From the NCBI RefSeq assembly GCF_002443255.2, contig NW_019211459.1, positions 17,820,030 to 17,884,029 on the forward strand: 64,000 bases of DNA, written 5' to 3'. The notes beneath the pieces were generated by a model. The model saw nothing but the letters and a program-made list of their open reading frames with translations. It did not search any database and was not told where the DNA came from. The DNA comes from Varroa destructor. Taxonomy: Eukaryota; Arthropoda; Arachnida; Mesostigmata; Varroidae. The position numbers and the translations under genes are program-made. Shown piece by piece: positions 14,001 through 25,085 of this stretch; the stretch's first letter is position 1, and every line of letters starts with the position of its first letter.

Positions 14001-17000
14001 GCAAATAATGACGAGCCAAGCGCAGATCGCTGGTGTTCCCTAAAAGGCCGACCTTCGACTCATTAATTACTAGTTACGTTAATGTCCTCTGTTGGCGATA
14101 GGCTTACTCACGAAGTATGGGGGCTGTCATTTGGCCTAATGTGTTTAGGTTGCCATGGGTATGATTTCAACGAATGACAACCACCACGAAAGTGATACTC
14201 CAGTTAGAGATTGGCGTGGTCTCGAATGTATATGTAAGTTTGTTTTGAATTGAATTAATGTTATACGTTGAATCTTTCTTGCAGGACCTATACTTTGTCG
14301 ACGGAAGTACGCCGTCCGACGCTATCATGCGTGAATTCTTGGATATTGCAGAAAGTGCGCCTGGCGCCCTGGCAGTCCATTGTAAGGCCGGTCTCGGACG
14401 TACCGGTACCCTTATCGCTTGTTATATTATGAAACACTTCAGGTATGTACATACTTCTACTAGGTAATATCCATAATGAACTAATCGGTACATCGTTTCG
14501 ATAAGAATCAACTGGGCCACGCTTGCAACAATTTTTTGGTCAAGAATGAATTTCTTTCGACTCAAAAAAAGTCTCTCGTCAAAAAAAAGTGGACTCTCGT
14601 TCTCAATAATTTCAGATTTACTGCTGCTGAAGCTATCGGATGGATTCGTATTTGTCGGCCGGGAAGTGTCATTGGTCATCAGCAGCACTGGCTTGAGGAG
14701 TACGTCAGACGTTTTTCATCGCTATTCCTCCGAAAATAATGCATACGAGTGTCAATGGAACTAGGCTTCTATTTATTTTTTCTCTAGAAGTAACCGCTGT
14801 TTCGTTCCGTAAATGAATTAGCTATCTATGCACTTAGGTACAGGAACTCGACAGGTCAAGAGAAATCACCATGAGAGGGAGCGGGCGTTTCTGCCGAATT
14901 TGCTGGAAAACTGCTTCGACTAGTACTCTAGTGACCTTTAGACCTAAGCCAACCTGCGTTGGAATAAAAATATCTAGAAGAACGATCTTGAATCGGCACC
15001 TTCAACAGAGGGGTTTCCCAGACCGTCTCTAAGTTTGCCACACATAGACAGAATAGAACCTTTCGAGCGTTCTTAATGTTGTCACTGAAAACAGGAATAA
15101 ACATTGCGGGAAAAGCGGTAACGTATACATGAGCAAGATCGGTGTATAATATCGAACAACTAAAAATAACCATAGTGTTCATCTAAGTAAATTAGTTCCT
15201 TTGAAACATCTAGGTTATTTGTTTGCTTTAGCTCTATATACAGTCGTCTTCCTATGCAAAAAATTTATTTGAAAACGTCTGTGTGTATAATTGAACATGG
15301 CCATGCGGATCACTATGTTGGCGCAATATATTAAGTCGTATTATCTATTCATCTCTAAGGCGGCACGTTTCTTGCTAAGTAGCCCCGTCAACAGAGTACC
15401 CAGTCCTTGGCTAATCAAACGTTTTTTTCTAAGCTTTTCCCTGACCATTAGCGACTGACACTTGTTCCCAGATGGGGGTGTTTAACTGCCCGCAGTACGT
15501 TCGATCATCGCTTTTCATAGCCAACCACTTTGAAAGGTTAAACGCTTGTTTTTTTTCTAGAACCGAAGAAGAAGGCTTGACAAAAAGTGGACGGCTGAAA
15601 ATATGGTTGGACATATAAAAAAAAAAAGTCTGTTGCGTATGTATGTACCAGCGTTACACAATTAGGTTTGTATTTAAATCGAATCTATTTCGCTGCTACT
15701 ATAGTAACATTTGATTGTGTTATCACTTCCGCTCTGCTCCGATTTACGCTTACGATAGGAAACAAGCATATCTTTGGCTGCAGGGAGATATCTACCGAAG
15801 TCAACAACGGTCCAATCGTTTCAACAACAATAGCGCCACCACAGACAGTGCTCCGACGAATAATCCTAGCAACGACATAAACAGCAGCGTAATTCACAAC
15901 AACAATAATAACAATAATCTTAATAGCGCCATCTACAACAATAATAACAACGGAACGGTCGGCGTACAGCAGCCACCGCCACCATCAGCGAGTGCTATGG
16001 CCGTTTCGCCATCGACGTCGACGCCTGCAATGGCCAACAGCGGCCAGATAGTAGCAGGCACAAATGAAGCACAAAATAGTGAGCTCAACTCTCTACTTGC
16101 ATTCACTCAAAAGAACGAAAATCACTTTACCATTCAACTGCATCAGAGCATCGTTCATCGACCAGCGAGTTTAACTCCAAGGTGAAGTCTTTTTTTTTTT
16201 ATCTCATGAAAAGATTCATCAGATATTCAGATGTGTTAATTGCATATGGACGCTGCTTATTGAACTATGAGTTCTAATTTTGTATAACTGCTGGCGACAA
16301 AAACGGGAAAATAACCAGTAGTCAACGATATCTATGTTCGGACCATAAAGGCTGACTAGCTAGCATTTATGGCTAGGCGTGTACGATAATAATAATAATA
16401 ATAATAATAATAAATGATCATTCGCGTCAAACGAATACATAGAGGAGATTTGGATTCAGTCTAAAATATCCAATTTAAAAAAGCAAACCCTTGGAGTCTT
16501 TCTCCATACACTTTCATCGTCGCTCTTCATTATTTGGATTATTAAAGTGTTTGATTTCTTCTGCTCTGTTATTGTCATTTGACCGCTCTCAGCACTAGAC
16601 GATTGCAAAAACCCGAGTCCGTTTCAGTCGAATCGGAAAGGGGTCTGCAGAAAATACTATCACAAGTAGACCGAATACAGTTGGACTGTGAAAACAACAA
16701 CGCCCATGGTAACCCGTCGTCAACATCGGCAGCATCGACGTTTGTGGCCACAACTGCCAGTGGAGCTACTACAGCCCAGAACGGACAGAATGGAGCTGGC
16801 AGGATCACCGGTGGACCCACGGGACCTCGCGAAAAGGAACGGGGGAGTCAAGGGGATCAGCTGGTCAAAATCAAAGCCCAACGAAATCGCAGCTCGCGGA
16901 GCGTTACCGCAACGGGAACCAAGTTAGTCCCCAAGTAAACTAACTTCCTGATTGTTTCTTTGTCATATAGTTGGCAGAGTAGATCAGTAGAGCTGTTATG

Positions 17001-18017
17001 CCGATCAGAACATATAGATCTGCCATTGCATTTAATCCAATATAGCATTAACTTAGTATTAACCTGAATCTGAGAAGGATGAGTCCGTACATCCGTGTTT
17101 CATTACCTACCAAATATCACAGGGCTGTGTACATTTCGTACGTCTATCGTAACAATATAACGGTTTCGAGCGCATATGAGTCAAGTACGGCGTATTCTTC
17201 AGTATTTACTAGCAAATATATTAGTAGTCGGCGGGAAAGATGTGGGCTTGGTCGAAGTCACTTAAGTTCAGAGGTTGCATGGAATTAAATCGATAGATAC
17301 TTTTACTAAAGAGTCCATAACATGACAAGCTCCGACAAAAAATAAACCACCGAACAGGATTTACCTTCAGCGAACTTTGTGAAACGCAAATTTTTTTTTA
17401 GCAATTCTGAAACCTTTTAAAAACAGCCAGTCATGTATCACAATGCTCTGCTATTGCCCTACAGCATATCTACCTCACAGAGTTCGCGCCCATCAAGCTA
17501 TGACGATTGCGCGCTACCTCACTACATGTCACCTCTGAAAAGTATGAAACTTCACAAGATCGAGTTAAGTCGACGCGAAGTGTCTTCGTTAGGAACACCG
17601 CCTGTGGGTACGTCCCCTACAAGTGGACTTGGGGCTGCTGCTGGTAGAGGAGGAACAATATCAGGCATTGGAATTGCAATTGGCGGTTCCTCACAGGGAA
17701 GCCAACAAAAACGGCCGTCGCGAAGTGCCGAAAGACGTCGTGGCAATGCTGACCGCAGTGGGAACGCGACCGGCGGAAGTAGCGGTGGGGGTTCGGGTAC
17801 CTCAACACCACTTCGACGACCGCCTAAAACTGAACCTGGAAGCCGAGCTGGCAGTGGAGGAACGCCACGCAGGTGTGCCTCCCGACTGATGGCACCAACT
17901 ACAGCTTCGATGAATCGGTACATAACACAGATCATCTGTCTAGAGCAGATGGCTAGCTTATGTGTCGAACCAGGGCGCCCGTTCACAGCTTGTGCAAGCT
18001 CTGCTCGATCCTGCTAA
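1872..18017 (+). CDS. CDC14: Dual-specificity protein phosphatase CDC14 (5' partial, nine exons)
   Basis: CDC14 phosphatases remove phosphate from CDK-type Ser/Thr-Pro sites and act in mitotic exit, cytokinesis and ciliary functions. The exons are 1872-2044, 4206-4298, 10381-10674, 11058-11195, 14285-14442, 14616-14699, 15759-16181, 16593-16922 (or 16934) and 17465-18017. All junctions are GT..AG and keep frame, giving about 747 residues before the stop. The N-terminal domain ([20 protein letters not shown]), the motif [19 protein letters not shown], the loop FVDGSTPSD and the signature [10 protein letters not shown] match the family closely. The predicted general-acid Asp is 27 residues before the catalytic Cys and the Arg is 6 after it, as in human CDC14B. 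The tail after [14 protein letters not shown] is long and low-complexity. The first exon (N-terminal 15-20 residues in relatives) is missing. Family assignment is very secure; the C-terminal end is less so. Confidence 0.95.
4206..4298 (+). CDS. CDC14: CDC14 exon
   Basis: This 31-codon exon has an acceptor at ttattccag and a donor at CAG|GTTTGT. It encodes [20 protein letters not shown] followed by [11 protein letters not shown], aligning with the vertebrate segment around [15 protein letters not shown]. Both ends are phase 0. Confidence 0.93.
4557..4624. repeat. Inverted repeat enclosing a GC-rich loop
   Basis: The 9-base arms agattacag (4557-4565) and ctgtaatct (4616-4624) are perfectly complementary. 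The 50-base interior is clearly GC-richer than the surrounding intron and holds a smaller GGAG..CTCC hairpin (4591-4605). A structured RNA or a decayed small element is possible; no known RNA family was recognised. Confidence 0.35.
5443..5516 (-). pseudogene. tRNA-like relic (tRNA-Ser-like) or SINE head
   Basis: On the - strand the segment has an A-box-like TAACTCAATGG (5513-5503), a segment CCTGCTAATC that resembles the anticodon loop of tRNA-Ser(GCU), and a B-box-like GGTTTAAATCC (5459-5449). The A-to-B spacing of about 54 bases suits a tRNA with a long variable arm. The acceptor arms do not pair, so a working tRNA gene is unlikely. A tRNA pseudogene or the head of an old SINE is the best reading. 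Confidence 0.35.
10381..10674 (+). CDS. CDC14: CDC14 exon (98 codons)
   Basis: The acceptor is cactttttcag and the donor is AAG|GTATAA, both in phase 0. The exon encodes the linker between the two phosphatase-fold domains, including [22 protein letters not shown] and [19 protein letters not shown], and ends GPHAKSK. Family members are nearly identical in the latter motif. Confidence 0.95.
11058..11195 (+). CDS. CDC14: CDC14 exon (46 codons)
   Basis: The acceptor is tttgattcag and the donor is AAG|GTAAAT. The exon encodes [20 protein letters not shown] and [20 protein letters not shown]. This is the start of the catalytic domain and aligns without gaps to vertebrate CDC14. Both ends are phase 0. 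Confidence 0.95.
11196..14284. other. CDC14: CDC14 intron, 3.1 kb
   Basis: This AT-rich intron has an open + frame at 12432-12716 (94 codons) that ends in a Lys/Glu-rich stretch ([12 protein letters not shown]). It is unrecognised and has no clear splice signals. Another + frame at 13775-13993 is also unrecognised. A G-rich run (ggagggggaggggg) lies at about 13012-13023. Confidence 0.5.
14285..14442 (+). CDS. CDC14: CDC14 catalytic exon
   Basis: The acceptor is ttcttgcag and the donor is AG|GTATGT (phase 2). The exon encodes [20 protein letters not shown], then the signature [20 protein letters not shown]. The predicted general acid Asp is at 14300-14302, the nucleophile Cys at 14381-14383 and the phosphate-binding Arg at 14399-14401. 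All catalytic residues are present, so the enzyme should be active. Confidence 0.97.
14616..14699 (+). CDS. CDC14: CDC14 exon
   Basis: The acceptor is aataatttcag and the donor is GA|GTACGT. The exon completes the Arg codon of the preceding KHFR and encodes [20 protein letters not shown], then HQQHWLE. This corresponds to the conserved [17 protein letters not shown] segment of the family. It ends in phase 2, and the split Glu codon is completed by the next exon. Confidence 0.95.
14700..15758. other. CDC14: CDC14 intron, 1.06 kb
   Basis: AT-rich intron. Open frames at 14928-15182 and 15429-15614 on the - strand have no recognisable product. Nothing else stands out. Confidence 0.6.
15759..16181 (+). 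CDS. CDC14: CDC14 exon with Asn-rich tract
   Basis: The acceptor is ttacgatag and the donor is CCAAG|GTGAAG. The exon opens with [18 protein letters not shown], equivalent to the conserved KQASLWVQGDIFRSKLK that closes the catalytic domain. It then becomes a disordered Asn/Ser/Pro/Thr-rich tail. A run of AAC/AAT codons at about 15895-15953 gives two Asn tracts. The exon ends in phase 2 and joins the next as an AG|C Ser codon. Confidence 0.92.
16182..16592. other. CDC14: CDC14 intron with TAA microsatellite
   Basis: This 411-bp intron contains a (TAA)n run of about nine units at 16386-16413. The end before 16593 has only a moderate pyrimidine tract (attgtcatttgaccgctctcag). Confidence 0.7.
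16386..16413. repeat. TAA microsatellite in CDC14 intron
   Basis: About nine perfect TAA units. Confidence 0.9.
16593..16922 (+). CDS. CDC14: CDC14 C-terminal tail exon
   Basis: The acceptor is accgctctcag. The exon encodes a tail with [16 protein letters not shown] near its start and [17 protein letters not shown] near its end. These echo the vertebrate tail motifs KILSGLDD and GDKLRALKSQR. The donor is either AA|GTTAGT after 16922 or AA|GTAAAC after 16934. Both leave the same phase and differ by four residues (Leu-Val-Pro-Lys region). The region between is Ser/Thr/Gly-rich and probably disordered. Confidence 0.88.
16935..17464. other. CDC14: CDC14 last intron
   Basis: About 530 bp. It ends with a strong acceptor (tctgctattgccctacag) before 17465. 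Other nearby AGs at 17426 and 17430 would break the frame with the preceding exon. Confidence 0.7.
17465..18017 (+). CDS. CDC14: CDC14 terminal coding exon
   Basis: The acceptor at 17464/17465 restores the frame (AA|C gives Asn). The exon encodes a Ser/Gly/Arg/Pro-rich disordered tail, with [20 protein letters not shown] and several Arg-Ser clusters, and ends at a TGA... TAA-free frame with its stop at 18015-18017. A possible internal donor (CGCAG|GTGTGC at 17871/17872) could give an alternative end, but no good partner exon was found. The GC-rich character continues into the 3' UTR, which favours an unspliced end. Confidence 0.8.
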
Positions 18018-18615
18018 CTTATCCAGCCTGTTTTCACTCATTACCACGCGTGCGCGACTAAGCTTTCTCGGTTGCCATCTGCGTCCACTGTGTTGATGCT
18101 GTTATAGCTGCTATCGAAGACGCTTTCAAGGAGCAGCTGCTTCTTTTGCGCCCCTTACTAATTCTCCATGTCGTATAAGCCTATGCCTACAACCCGGTGT
18201 CTACCAGCTGTTCGGATCTAGCAGAGACCGCTGATGGCGGTGACTTTAATGGCCACATCACAACATAGACGGTCCGGCCGAACGTAGCAGGCCGGTTCTG
18301 CGTCTCGTCACGGGTGATCCATTAAAGAGTGTGTCCCTGTGTGCTCGTTGAACGTCAAATAATACTTTGCTTTAACCTACGGCAGGGATCTACGACTGTC
18401 GGATCATGTCCTGCCGTGCCTGAGACTCGACCACACCAACTGATTAGCACCCTTAACACAAGGACATGCGATCGGAAAGAGCTGACCCTAAAACCCGCAT
18501 ACAGCTTCAACTATCCTCTTGCTGCTAATTCCCCACCTAATCTACGCAACACGATCTTAGTGGCTGTGCTTGATTTTTGAATGCTCGTACATTAATAAAA
18601 AACAAAAAAAGCTGC
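18018..18615 (+). other. CDC14: CDC14 3' UTR
   Basis: The GC-richer composition of the last exon continues without an open frame to about 18590, then drops sharply. A canonical AATAAA lies at 18594-18599, followed by an A-rich stretch. The poly(A) site is therefore probably within some 30 bases after it. Confidence 0.6.
18594..18599 (+). terminator. Polyadenylation signal AATAAA of CDC14
   Basis: Canonical hexamer about 580 bp after the CDC14 stop, at the abrupt fall in GC content. Confidence 0.6.
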
Positions 18616-20955
18616 GCAAACGAAGAAGTATGTCCTCATGGCTTGTTGTCTTTCTTCATATTTTTAGAGTAGCTTAGTCAATTTAGCTCTTTATTGGCTG
18701 TTCCCTTCGTTTGCTTTTTAACTCAAGGGATGACAATCCTACATATGTGTTACTTGGATGGATTGGTAGAGCGAAGTATAGTTCTACCACACAGATTTTA
18801 CATTGAGGAACGGTCTTCCTCGAGGTTACACCAGGGTAGCTTAGAGGCTATCGATTTTGGTGCTTTGTGCAATTCCTTTCATAAGCTTTGGTGCTATTGG
18901 TGCTGTCTTATTACGAAGATATCCCGTGCAAATCACATATGAGATGTCATTCGTAATAAATGTGCTCGGAGGTGTGCTAGCTTACAATATCTAACAAAGG
19001 AAACCACTAAGCCTGTTAATGCCGATGAAAAATGCTCGTTTCAAAAAAAAAATATTATACTTTTTAGTCTATTTTTGTCCTGAAAATTTGTCATCTGCCT
19101 AAAAATTCATTAACCAACCCATAGGATTAATGCTTTTGCTGTTGAACGCCTTTAATCGCCTCGGTATGAGCAAAAAAACCTTAAGCGTTGCCATCTTTAA
19201 GTCAGGAAGTCAACTAAGTGGCTTTCATATCGTTTGGATCTTTTTATCGTTGGGGTGGTCGATTTCTGAGCAGGTGCCGCGCTACGATGCTGACCCGATC
19301 ACAAAGTCCTCAACACAGAGCCACATCGGCTGCAAACAAATAGGCTTTCTGTCCAAATGTAGAATTTGGTAAGTAAGTCAGTGAAATTAAATTATATACT
19401 TATTAAAGAGAGAAGTTTTGCACAGATAGGACTTGCAAAAATACATTCGAGCTCGTAGCATTACTAACTATACATCAAACTATTCGCCCTGATTTTTCCC
19501 TGCATATACAGCTAGTCATTTGTTCAGGCGCTCCGTCCGTTTGTAAGCTTTACAGTTCTATATAAAGGTTATCATTATCACGGGTTTGTTTCAGGTAAAA
19601 CTATTACTCCTCGGAACCAGACACATATCAAGCTACCCTAGCTGTGATAAATACTTACACAATAATTGTAATAATTATGAATACCGTATTAGCATTACCT
19701 ACCATGTACACGTTTGCGGCAGGATCTGGGCGGCACATCGATATGAACGACAACGGCAACAATGCTACCGATTATGCGAAGTCTTCGTACCCACTCAGGA
19801 CGCCTGTATACGCTTAATAGGATCTACCAGCGGTCCTTTAATAGCCACGGAGGAATTTGAACGAAATAATTACTTAGTACGATATCGAGCTGTAATAGGT
19901 CCAATTCAGCACGTACGTAACATTTTGTTTTCGTTAGCTCAACAAGAACAACAACAATAGCATCCACAGCAACATTGAGGAGAATAGAAAAATGAACGTT
20001 GTTTTTGTGCTCACGACAACACCTTCGCTCAATAGCAATATGCTAGCAGACGGCCTGAACTGTCAAGCCATTTCATTGTCGTAATAATGACAAGGAAATA
20101 GAATTAGTCCGAGGTGTTGATCTGCCTAGCCCAGAACGAAAATCGAGTATCGGCCGATCGTCACGTATCGAGCTCTGCAACCATCACCCGTCCGTACCAA
20201 AATTTTGGCTAAACACGATGTGTATTTGTAGTCAGTAGATATCAAGAATGACACGGCGCGATTTGCTAACGTGCTGGGCAACGACGGTCCCTGCGTTTTC
20301 AAGGGACTACAGGGAGAAAAGGCGGCGAAAGATACTCTACGTTTATGGAAAATCATAACATCCTAAAAAGATCGTCTCAGATCGTAGTCCGATCTTAGGG
20401 CTGTTTGCCAAAAAACAACACATTTATATTGCACTCGATGTGCGATTCCAGACTGTGTTTTGATTGATAATTTAGCGAAACTTAGCAATGTACTTCTATG
20501 GTTCTGCTGATGCCAGAGTAAACGTCTGTCCCAACATCCGACCGTGTATATGTGTATAGAATCAAATCACGTGCCACCTCGCTGTTGTTGTTGTTCTTGT
20601 TGTACCCTATGGCATCTCTGACGGCCGCAGTGGGAAAGGGGTCATACTATGGAAGCGTTTTCCCCTGACTAAATGCCATTAGGACGCAAACACAAAATGA
20701 ATTAGACGCGTGCGACGCATACTACGTAAACCTACAACTAATTACGGAACGGACGAACACGTAACCCGGATGCTTATAAAACGCTGCGGATTTTCGGCAC
20801 GTCATTCAGGTCGTGATTGTTTGGTCGGTTTATAGGTCACGCTTCTCAGTGGTCTCTATCTTTACGTGGAGAGTATCAACTGTTAAACAATGTTCCAACT
20901 AAACATACATATATTAGGACACAGCGCAATAATAACTAATATATGACGATGAAGC

Positions 20956-20979
20956 ATAATAATAATAATAATAATAACA
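20956..20979. repeat. TAA microsatellite
   Basis: An uninterrupted ataataat run of about eight units. Confidence 0.9.
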
Positions 20980-22062
20980 ATTTTATTGCTGGTCAGTGAT
21001 ACAGCTCTAGCTGTACCCGTATAACATATATATTCTGACTTTTTGCCTCTAAAATATTGATAAGGAACACATACTCAGCAAGCGTTGAGACGGTACTGTG
21101 ACACGTCTAGGCAGCATCATGAAGCTGATTAAGCCATACCTTTTGCAGATCTGATAGTCCTGCGAGACATCTTGAGAGAGTTTCGTTATAAAGGAAGAGA
21201 AAATTTCCTAATAATTACGTCACAGCCCAAAATCTACGTATGTCTAAGGTTCAAATCATTACTGCCGTCCGTGCTCCCAACAGAATAAATGGGGGTTGGG
21301 CTATATTCATAAACGAATATGCATATAAAAACTATTATGGATTATATCGGCTAATGGTTATTATTAGCATATGTACTACGCACCATTGACGGGTGTTTGT
21401 AAAATACGCAAAGCTAGAAACTGAAGTGGGAAAGCTACGTATCTGTAAGTCCTAAAGTATCTGTACTTTGTTGTATACACACCTGGTCATAATAAGTCAT
21501 TGACGATGATTACAATCTAATCAACGACTACTCTCGTTAGGGTTCATATAATAACGCTCTCATCTTCACGCGGAGCAGATTCAAGTTAAGTTTTAAGTTA
21601 TCAGAAATACAGATACGTCAGTGCAGATACGCTGTACGGATGTTGTCACTCTTCCATAGATTTGCCGACCCCATGCGTAAATACATATGCATACCTAAAT
21701 TGCAATTTAAACGAGTACGTTAAAGATAGCAGAGACTATTCTAAATAATCGACACAAAACGACATGCAGAATTAAAGGGCGGAAAGGGCGACTGGGCGAC
21801 AGAAAACAAATTTTACGATCGTCCGACGAAACGCTGCGCGAATCTCCCATAGACATAAGTCATTGAACCACAGTGTTCTATGAAGAACAATGGACGGCAA
21901 CACCAAACGTCCTCAATGTGGGAACGACATTGAGTCAAAATGGCAATTGAACGTACATAGGGGTTTTGGCCAATATCCTTTCTGCTATATCTGACGCACT
22001 TCCGCCATGGCCTGGGCTCATTGGCACGGCCGGAATTCGTATAGCCCTGTGTCATATAGTAT

Positions 22063-22333
22063 TCAATAGTCCATTGTCGTAAAGAACATAGTAATGGGAT
22101 GACTTATGTACGCGTTGTATTTCTTGGTTAAACTGTCCTTAAGCGCGAGCTGACGCCGTTTTCCGGCCTTGGATACTGACTGACCTGCGGATCGATCATC
22201 ATCCCTATCACACTTTACCGTAGGTGGGATATCAGCAGAGCTGCGCGGTGCCAGAGTACTGTCCAACTTATTGTTGTTGGCGCTATTTTTACTGGACCTA
22301 CTTCGGTCGGAGGACCGCATCACCATTTCTGAA
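22063..22333 (-). CDS. Possible exon of an unrecognised Ser/Arg/Asp-rich protein
   Basis: On the - strand an acceptor-like tatgtattcag ends at 22334 and is followed by an open frame. The frame begins MVMRSSDRSRSSKNSANNNK and continues with DRDDDRSAGQSVSKAGKRRQ and KDSLTKKYNA. This hydrophilic, biased composition resembles a disordered coding exon more than random AT-rich DNA. The frame runs to a stop at 22063. The last 15 residues (HPITMFFTTMDY) are of a different character, so an exon border near a GTACAT at about 22110 is possible. No partner exon was identified and no function can be assigned. Confidence 0.3.
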
Positions 22334-24962
22334 TACATATACATCAGCCGCAAACAGAAAAAGTTAATACGCTGCCCGACATGTCAAACAACTTGCCACC
22401 TGATCATCAATAAACGTTTTCAGTCTATGACGTGAATGTAATTCTGATCACTATTAATATTATTGTCAATTACCCGGAGGGAGGGCGACGTTCATTTAGT
22501 GACGACAAAATCCCTACGTTCTGACCCCTTTTCTCAGCACAGAATTGTGACACTGTCTTTATACGTGCGTAGTTCGATATACGGGCCAGTACCGATTGAA
22601 GACATTTAATATTTGGCATACCTTTAATCATTGGTTACTAAAAGTTTTTTCTTTCGCTTTTGAATTCGATCTCTATAACGTGTCTTCATCTCTGCGATGC
22701 CACCGACATTTAGCGAAATCTACGCGATTCAATTATTAGGAAATGCAAAGGATTATTATTAATATCATCACTGATTACTACACGGAGCTGTAGATGGCAT
22801 GAATGGCGAGATAAATTCTAAATGTACCTATGGAATTGTATTATAGCAACGTATATCCGTAGGCCAAACCTAGGTACGGTATGTACCCATATACACTTAC
22901 ATCGATGATCAGTTCATTCATCGCAATTATGTTACTGAATCAGTGTAACGTCTTTTTGCCCTATCCGAAGAAATCCGTCATTCCAGCCATTGTTATACCG
23001 TCAAGTAGTTCACATTGACGTGTTGTTCCAGATGCGTCGAAATAACCCGGTCCGTTTAGACGGTGGAGAAGATATTGTCTACAGATTTAGCTTTTTGCTT
23101 CATCTGCTGCTGTCGTGACCACCAAAGTACAGATCGTTTCGCTTGATCTTCAATACTTACTGCAGCTAGCCATAAAGGCTACCGTTGGAGTGCCTTTTAC
23201 AGGTTTCTTTTGTGAGAGCCTAGTGAATGAACTTCGATTACACCGTGTTTTGATTGACGACGTTTCCTCTATATAACATACAACTTATTTCCTCCAATCA
23301 ATCTATATAGGACGACCGAAAACACACGCTCTGGGATTGATTGTTTTCTGTCGAACATCCTGCTGTAGCTATGGCACACTCATCTACAATCAAACGATCG
23401 AGTAATATCGATTTAGTCAATTATATCTAATAAAGCGTTGGGTGCAGGGGTGCAGCGAAATAAAGCGTGAGCACTTTATAGGCCCGTCGTCACTGGTATC
23501 AATACTGAGCATTTAATAGTAAAACAAGGAAGACTTGTCGCATCGTTTGTATGTCGTTTTTGTCTTACGGAACAATCTACACACGTGTCCATAGGGTTAA
23601 TCTAGTTTCAAAGGCTCACTGCAATGGTAAATGAAAAGAACCCATCAACTGTACATTCGCACCCCTGTAGCAACGCTGGTGCTAGATAAATTCTGAAATT
23701 CGCTCTGAAATCAAAGAGACATATTCGCTATGTTGAATGCAATAGCAACACGAACACCTCAGTCAGTACTCACGGGGCCATCGCATCGCCTATAGACGTA
23801 ATCTATGTACGTGTGTATACGAATACGTACGATTTATTAGGGGAAAAACCTCCACGGAAAGGATTCATGTTTAAACATTGCCGACCTCAACAATGTTCCA
23901 AGTGGTATGACACCGAGACGACTCGTAGAGGAACAAATGTAATGAGCGACACCTATATTAGTTCATTGTTATGTTTTAATCGTAACATCATAATAACATG
24001 ATGATGAATTTATGAAAACGAACGGAGAGAAAAGGGAAAAAATCTGGTATAATTTCCAGTGAAACTTTAATCATCACCGCAAAATTACTGACAGGTGCTG
24101 AGTGTTTAAGTAGGTATTACTATAGCCGACCTACGGTGCTTACAAGGTAAACTGTTACAAAGTATGTCGCTTTGTACACTTGAAGAATCTACAAACAATT
24201 TTCGTTTGCCCAATAACTATACTTCGTAGCTTTTAATAACGACAATTTGTCACTTCATTGCGAGACTAGCCAGTAGATTTTTGATGGGGTGTGAAATACG
24301 CAACAGAAGCTGGGCAAGCTGGACGAAGCCGGCAAAAGTATAGTACGTTGACATCTTTATCGGCTATGATAATAACATCTGTTTTGTTCGGTGACTCTTG
24401 CCACATCTGACTCTGCGGTATTTCTAATTATTACAATTGTGAGCACCATACTCATCAACATAAACAACTGCAATGGCGGAAGAAGGGCGAAACGAAAACG
24501 AAGTAAACCTCAGCCGAGTCAATTTATGTACTAGAAAATGTTGTTGTTTCTTCCCTGTCTCTCATATAGTGAAATCCCTAGCCCTACTCGGCCCTTTTTC
24601 GAAAGGAGAACAAGTAACACCTCAAAATTAATGATCTGACAGTGCATCGTATTGGTCTCTTTCACTCCTCTTTCCTCATGAGCTCTATGTTTTAATCGAT
24701 AGCGCGAATCGAATTACCCTGCAGTCGTTGTGAAGCGAAGTAACGATAACTACAAGGTCTTACGCATCGAAGAGAGTGTTTGTTGCCCGCATATGCGGCC
24801 AGATCACCGCTACCACCATTTTGAAATGCACCACGTACGTACCATTGCATCTAAGGCGTGCATATGCTACTTAATGCATAATATCAATAACTATACTATC
24901 TGCGTTGGAAGACTACTTTGGAGTAGCCAATCAAGTACGTCCAATCTATATACTGTTACTAT

Positions 24963-24964
<2 letters not shown>

Positions 24965-24996
<32 letters not shown>
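24965..24996. repeat. TA microsatellite
   Basis: (TA)16, uninterrupted. Confidence 0.95.
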
Positions 24997-25002
<6 letters not shown>

Positions 25003-25061
25003 CATTTACTAGCAGAACACAAGTAGAGAGAATTACTAGACGCAGTCCACGTATTTCTAGT

Positions 25062-25085
25062 TATATATATATATATATATATATA
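25062..25085. repeat. TA microsatellite
   Basis: (TA)12, only 65 bp from the previous TA run. Confidence 0.95.

Noticed and set aside
17421..17431. Acceptors at 17426 and 17430 for the last CDC14 exon
   Set aside because: Both leave the wrong phase after the preceding exon. The acceptor at 17464 has a better pyrimidine tract and restores the frame.
17552..17986. 144-codon - strand open frame
   Set aside because: It is antisense to the CDC14 terminal exon, whose frame joins correctly to the upstream exons; GC-rich coding DNA often leaves the opposite strand open.
19586..19960. 124-codon + frame ending in a Gln run
   Set aside because: It has no ATG start, no recognised domain, and does not continue the CDC14 frame from any nearby donor.
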